Origin: JAQVSH01 sp964349835
GTDB taxonomy: Bacteria > Bacteroidota > Bacteroidia > Bacteroidales > UBA4181
Direction: 5' to 3'
DNA: 11,676 nt
Assembly (NCBI GenBank): GCA_964349835.1
Contig: CAYGID010000077.1
Span: 1 to 11,676 of the forward strand
Part shown: positions 8,445 through 11,676 of the stretch, piece after piece
How the letters are laid out: every line of letters starts with the position of its first letter
Numbering within the stretch: the stretch's first letter is position 1
Program-made: the position numbers and the translations under genes
Notes under the pieces: model-generated
What the model was told of the DNA's origin: nothing
The model's database searches: none
The model's input: only the letters and a program-made list of their open reading frames with translations

Positions 8445-9479
8445 TTATTTCAAACATATATTATTGGCACTGCAGGCCTCAATCATCTCCTCAGGCCAGA
8501 TCGAAGCCTGAACTTCGCCAATGTGAGCCGCCCTCAGGAAAAACATGCAGAGTCGCGACTGCCCGATTCCGCCACCAATAGAGAGGGGAATCTTATCTTC
8601 GAGTAACGCCTTGTGAAAGGTCAATTCTTTTCGTTGGGGACACCCGGCCATATCGAGCTGACGAACCAACGCCTCCTTGTCGACACGGATTCCCATAGAG
8701 GAGATCTCGAACGACGACTGTAAAACAGGGTTCCAGAGCACGATATCGCCGTTGAGGCCGTGAAACCCGCTGTGGGTAGGAGTGGTCCAGTCATCGTAGT
8801 CGGGAGCCCGGCCATCGTGTTTCTGCCCATCGGCCAACAAGCCGCCAATCCCAATCACAAAGATGGCTCCATACTCACGGGCAGCTTCGGTTTCGCGCTC
8901 ACGCGGGGTCAATCCCGGATAGCGTTTAAGCAGCTCCTCCGAATGGATAAAGGTGATTTCGGCGGGCAGGATAGGCGTAATGTGCGAATACTCGGCATAG
9001 ATGCGCTGCTCAATCTCCAGAAAAGCTTCGTAAATCTTTTCGACCACCCACTTCAAAAAAACCAGTTGACGATCGGCGGCCGTAATGGTTCTCTCCCAGT
9101 CCCACTGATCCACATAGAGCGAATGGATGTTATCGAGTTCCTCGTCCGAACGAATCGCGTTCATATCGGTATAAAGGCCATAGCCGGGAGCAATTCCGTA
9201 AGAGCCCAGTTTCATCCGTTTCCATTTGGCCAGCGAGTGAACCACCTCAGCTTTTTGGTCGCCCATACATTTAATGGGAAACGAAACGGCCCGCTCAACA
9301 CCGTTCAAGTCATCGTTAATTCCTGTTCCGGCAAGAACAAAGAGGGGCGCGGTTACCCTGCGGAGGTTCAACCTTGAAGCCAAGGCCTTTTGAAACTCAG
9401 TTTTTAGCATCTTAATGGCGGTTTCCATCGTTTCGGGAACCAATCTGGGGCGGTAGCCCTGGGGAATGTAAAGAGTCAT
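8445..9479 (-). CDS. asnA: Aspartate-ammonia ligase (ammonia-dependent asparagine synthetase)
   Basis: AsnA makes asparagine from aspartate, free ammonium and ATP through an aspartyl-adenylate (EC 6.3.1.1). It has a class II aminoacyl-tRNA-synthetase-like fold and no glutaminase domain, so it uses ammonium rather than glutamine. The 344-residue product has the expected motifs: LAGTGINDDLNGVERAVSF (about 49-67), HSLAKWKRMKL (81-91), DQWDWE (124-129), SSFEISSMGIRVD, and the motif-3-like GGGIGQSR (302-309, Arg309). The frame is open to an ATG at 9545, which would overlap the dapL stop and add an unrelated polar peptide. I chose 9479 because MTLYIPQGYRPRLVP is the natural family start. It sits between dapL (55 bp) and glnN (29 bp) with no visible promoter in either gap, so co-transcription is likely. 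It draws on the same ammonium pool as GlnN. Confidence 0.96.
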   Translation of the reverse strand: MTLYIPQGYRPRLVPETMETAIKMLKTEFQKALASRLNLRRVTAPLFVLAGTGINDDLNGVERAVSFPIKCMGDQKAEVVHSLAKWKRMKLGSYGIAPGYGLYTDMNAIRSDEELDNIHSLYVDQWDWERTITAADRQLVFLKWVVEKIYEAFLEIEQRIYAEYSHITPILPAEITFIHSEELLKRYPGLTPRERETEAAREYGAIFVIGIGGLLADGQKHDGRAPDYDDWTTPTHSGFHGLNGDIVLWNPVLQSSFEISSMGIRVDKEALVRQLDMAGCPQRKELTFHKALLEDKIPLSIGGGIGQSRLCMFFLRAAHIGEVQASIWPEEMIEACSANNICLK

Positions 9480-9534
9480 ACGTTGTAGTTTTAATTGTTG
9501 ATTATTTTTTGTGCATTCGTTTAATAAAAGATGA

Positions 9535-10767
9535 TTACCACGCAAAGTTTTTAATCCGCTCTAAGGCCTTGGCCGTATCGGTATGCGACCCGAAAGCCGT
9601 AAGGCGCAGATAGCCCTCACCACTTGGGCCAAAGCCGCAGCCGGGAGTACTCACGATGTGCAGTTTTTTTAATAAAAAGTCGAAAAAGCCCCAAGAGTCA
9701 AAGCCTTTCGGTGTCTTCACCCACAGATAAGGGGCATCGATACCGCCAAAAACCTGAAACCCTGAATCGGCGAGGACGCTGCGCATGGCAGAGGCATTCT
9801 TCATGTAATAGTCAATGGTTTCTCTCACCGCTTTAGCACCTTCGGCTGAATAGACCGCCTCGGCGGCGCGCTGAACCACATACGATGTTCCGTTAAATTT
9901 GGTGGTGTGCCTGCGATTCCAAAGCCCGTTTAGCGACACCTTCGAACCCAAACGGGTACGGCCAAAAACCGTTTTAGGCACCACTGTATACCCGCAACGC
10001 GTTCCGGTGAACCCCGCCGTCTTCGAAAAGCTTCTAAACTCAATGGCCACCTCCCTGGCACCCTCAATCTCATAAATAGAGTGGGGCACATTCTTTTGGG
10101 TAATAAAGGCCTCATAGGCCGCATCAAACAGAATCAGCGACTCATTGGCGCGGGCATAATCGACCCACTTCTTCAACTGGCCCCTTTTGAGCGTAGTGCC
10201 GGTAGGGTTATTGGGTAAACAGAGATAAATGATATCTACTTTTTTGGTAGGGAGTTCGGGCACAAAATCGTTCTCGGCAGTGCAGGGCAGATAGACAAGA
10301 CAACTCCAGCGGCCTTCGGCAGTCAGGTCGCCCGCTCTGCCACCCATCACATTGGTGTCGACATAAACAGGGTAGACAGGATCAGTTACAGCTACCGTAT
10401 TATCTACACCCAGAATATCCCCAATATTTCCGATATCGCTTTTGGTTCCGTCGCTAATAAACACCTCATCGGCCGAAAGCACAACACCTCTCTCCTGGTA
10501 ATCCTGCTGAATGATCTTCTCAGTCAAAAAACCGTATCCCTGCTCTGGGCCATAGCCTCGAAAAGTTGCCGGATGAGCCATCTCCGACGCTGCCGCACGA
10601 ATAGCCTCCACCACCGGTTCGGGCAAAGGTCGGGTCACATCGCCAATCCCCAGCCTCACCAGATCGATGTCGGGATACCGCTCGCGAAAGCGGGCCACCC
10701 GCTTTGCAATGTCGGAAAAGAGATAGTTGTTTTCCAACTTCAGGTAATGCTCATTTACTAGTGCCAT
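9535..10767 (-). CDS. dapL: LL-diaminopimelate aminotransferase
   Basis: DapL converts tetrahydrodipicolinate directly to LL-diaminopimelate with glutamate as amino donor (EC 2.6.1.83). It bypasses the succinylase and acetylase branches of lysine synthesis. The 410-residue protein is a fold-type I PLP aminotransferase. Visible motifs are the N-terminal LVRLGIGDVTRPLP, the substrate-loop region FRGYGPEQGYGFL, DPVYPVYVDTNV, CLPNNPTGTTL, LFDAAYEAFI, and the Schiff-base lysine Lys249 in SFSKTAGFTGTRCGY. FRGYGPEQGY and SKTAGFTGTRCGYTVVPK favour DapL over generic aspartate aminotransferases. The start at 10767 gives the expected MALVNEHYLKLENNYLF opening. It lies 16 bp after dapF, the next pathway step, and 55 bp before asnA. 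Its demand for glutamate links it to the GOGAT genes downstream, which is an inference about why they are grouped. The reading frame is intact. Confidence 0.97.
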   Translation of the reverse strand: MALVNEHYLKLENNYLFSDIAKRVARFRERYPDIDLVRLGIGDVTRPLPEPVVEAIRAAASEMAHPATFRGYGPEQGYGFLTEKIIQQDYQERGVVLSADEVFISDGTKSDIGNIGDILGVDNTVAVTDPVYPVYVDTNVMGGRAGDLTAEGRWSCLVYLPCTAENDFVPELPTKKVDIIYLCLPNNPTGTTLKRGQLKKWVDYARANESLILFDAAYEAFITQKNVPHSIYEIEGAREVAIEFRSFSKTAGFTGTRCGYTVVPKTVFGRTRLGSKVSLNGLWNRRHTTKFNGTSYVVQRAAEAVYSAEGAKAVRETIDYYMKNASAMRSVLADSGFQVFGGIDAPYLWVKTPKGFDSWGFFDFLLKKLHIVSTPGCGFGPSGEGYLRLTAFGSHTDTAKALERIKNFAW

Positions 10768-10783
10768 AGTGCTTCTATTAATG

Positions 10784-11605
10784 TTACCATTCGCCTTCGA
10801 ACACCATCACAGCCGCTCCGGTCATCTTCATGGTTTCGGCCTCCCAATCAATAAAGAGCGGGCCACCCTTAAGATCTACCCTCACCTTTTTCCCGCAGAA
10901 ACCGCACCGGATGGCGGCTGCAGCCGCGGCACAGGCACCGGTCCCACAAGCCAGTGTCTCTCCTGCGCCACGTTCCCAAACCCTCATTCTTAACCTATCG
11001 GAACTCATCCGCTCAACAAACTCGGTATTGGTTCTTTTGGGAAAGAGACTATGGTTCTCAAAAAGGGGACCCAGCTCATACAAATTCAGCATATCAATTT
11101 CGGGAAGAAAGACCACTGCATGGGGGTTTCCCATCGAAACGGCCGTTACCCGGTATACACCACCGTTAATCATTACCGGCTGTTGAATCATTTCGGGGCT
11201 GTGCCACAAGACAGGAACCGAACCGATCGAAAAATCGGGAATTCCCATATCCACAGTCACACGCTCCACCTTGCCATCGACAGGAAAAAGCTGCAGATGC
11301 CTGATGCCCGAACCTGTCTCTAATGTCAATGATGTATTTGACGTCAACCCCTTATCGTACACATATTTGCCTACACATCTCGAAGCATTTCCGCACATCT
11401 CAGCTTCCGAACCGTCGGCATTAAACATCCGCATCCTGAAATCGGCTCTCTCCGACGGAAGAATCAAGACCAAGCCATCGGATCCTACACCAAAATGTCT
11501 GTCGCTAATACGAATTGCCAACGACTCCGGGTCGGGAACGCTCTCCAAGAGGCCATTCACATAGACGTAATCATTTCCAATCCCATGCATCTTACTAAAC
11601 AACAT
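10784..11605 (-). CDS. dapF: Diaminopimelate epimerase
   Basis: DapF interconverts LL- and meso-diaminopimelate (EC 5.1.1.7) in the cytoplasm, supplying meso-DAP for peptidoglycan and for lysine. The 273-residue product matches the usual family length. It opens with the signature MHGIGNDYVYVNG (residues 6-18). Both catalytic cysteines of this PLP-independent two-base racemase are present: Cys71 in MCGNASRC and Cys220 in ETLACGTGAC. The frame is open upstream to an ATG at 11656, but I chose 11605 because MLFSKMHGIGND is the normal family N-terminus and the upstream ATG falls at the -7 promoter box. No Shine-Dalgarno is visible; the leader is A/T-rich, as is common in Bacteroidota. It is the first gene of the cluster and stops 16 bp before dapL, which makes its substrate. 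The function is seen directly from motifs; operon membership is inferred from spacing. Confidence 0.97.
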   Translation of the reverse strand: MLFSKMHGIGNDYVYVNGLLESVPDPESLAIRISDRHFGVGSDGLVLILPSERADFRMRMFNADGSEAEMCGNASRCVGKYVYDKGLTSNTSLTLETGSGIRHLQLFPVDGKVERVTVDMGIPDFSIGSVPVLWHSPEMIQQPVMINGGVYRVTAVSMGNPHAVVFLPEIDMLNLYELGPLFENHSLFPKRTNTEFVERMSSDRLRMRVWERGAGETLACGTGACAAAAAAIRCGFCGKKVRVDLKGGPLFIDWEAETMKMTGAAVMVFEGEW

Positions 11606-11645
11606 ATAAAAGCATTTATTAGTTACAGATTCATTTAATTCTTTG

Positions 11646-11676
11646 CAAATATACAACGGATTATAACATATTGAAA
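11646..11676 (-). promoter_or_regulatory. Probable Bacteroidota-type promoter for the dapF operon
   Basis: On the minus strand, TATATTTG at 11653-11646 fits the Bacteroidota -7 consensus TAnnTTTG exactly. A TTTC at 11676-11673 lies 19 bp upstream and resembles the -33 TTTG element, but it touches the window edge. The predicted leader to the dapF ATG at 11605 is about 35 nt, A/T-rich and without a Shine-Dalgarno. No other gap between the genes shows an equally good match, so this is the likely operon promoter. The -7 box is seen in the sequence; activity is inferred. Confidence 0.6.

Noticed and set aside
9480..9545. 22-residue N-terminal extension of AsnA
   Set aside because: It overlaps the dapL stop and precedes the conserved MTLYIPQGY start without any family similarity.
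11606..11656. 17-residue N-terminal extension of DapF
   Set aside because: Its ATG sits at the predicted -7 box, upstream of the likely transcription start. DapF proteins normally begin just before MHGIGND.

Overview
The window looks like a chromosomal segment of a Bacteroidales-type Bacteroidota. Four features point there: a 729-residue type III glutamine synthetase (GlnN), the DapL route to diaminopimelate, little Shine-Dalgarno sequence ahead of most starts, and a TAnnTTTG-type promoter box (TATATTTG) before the first gene. Assignment below order is not supported by what I can see. No transposase, phage, CRISPR, tRNA or rRNA gene was found.

All six genes lie on the minus strand, so transcription runs from high to low coordinates: dapF (11605-10784), dapL (10767-9535), asnA (9479-8445), glnN (8415-6226), gltB (6218-1710) and gltD (1574-153). 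The first four junctions are tight: 16, 55, 29 and 7 bp. They contain no evident promoter or terminator, so dapF through gltB is probably one operon read from the promoter at about 11646-11676. gltD follows after a looser 135-bp gap that carries short tandem repeats. The 152 bp beyond gltD are non-coding and hold two more tandem arrays.

The genes form a coherent nitrogen-assimilation and amino-acid module. GlnN fixes ammonium into glutamine. GltB and GltD (GOGAT) turn glutamine plus 2-oxoglutarate into two glutamates. AsnA fixes ammonium directly into asparagine. DapL spends glutamate to make LL-diaminopimelate, and DapF epimerises it to meso-diaminopimelate for peptidoglycan and lysine. All six proteins look intact, with expected lengths and catalytic motifs.

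The only structure not explained by these housekeeping genes is a family of 8-bp tandem repeats around gltD. An AGTGCTCT array at 1-48 and its reverse complement at 1682-1703 share a 21-bp perfect inverted match across gltD, and a second, unrelated 8-bp array (GTAGCAGT x4) lies at 84-115. I see no convincing new multi-gene system; the repeats are the best lead.
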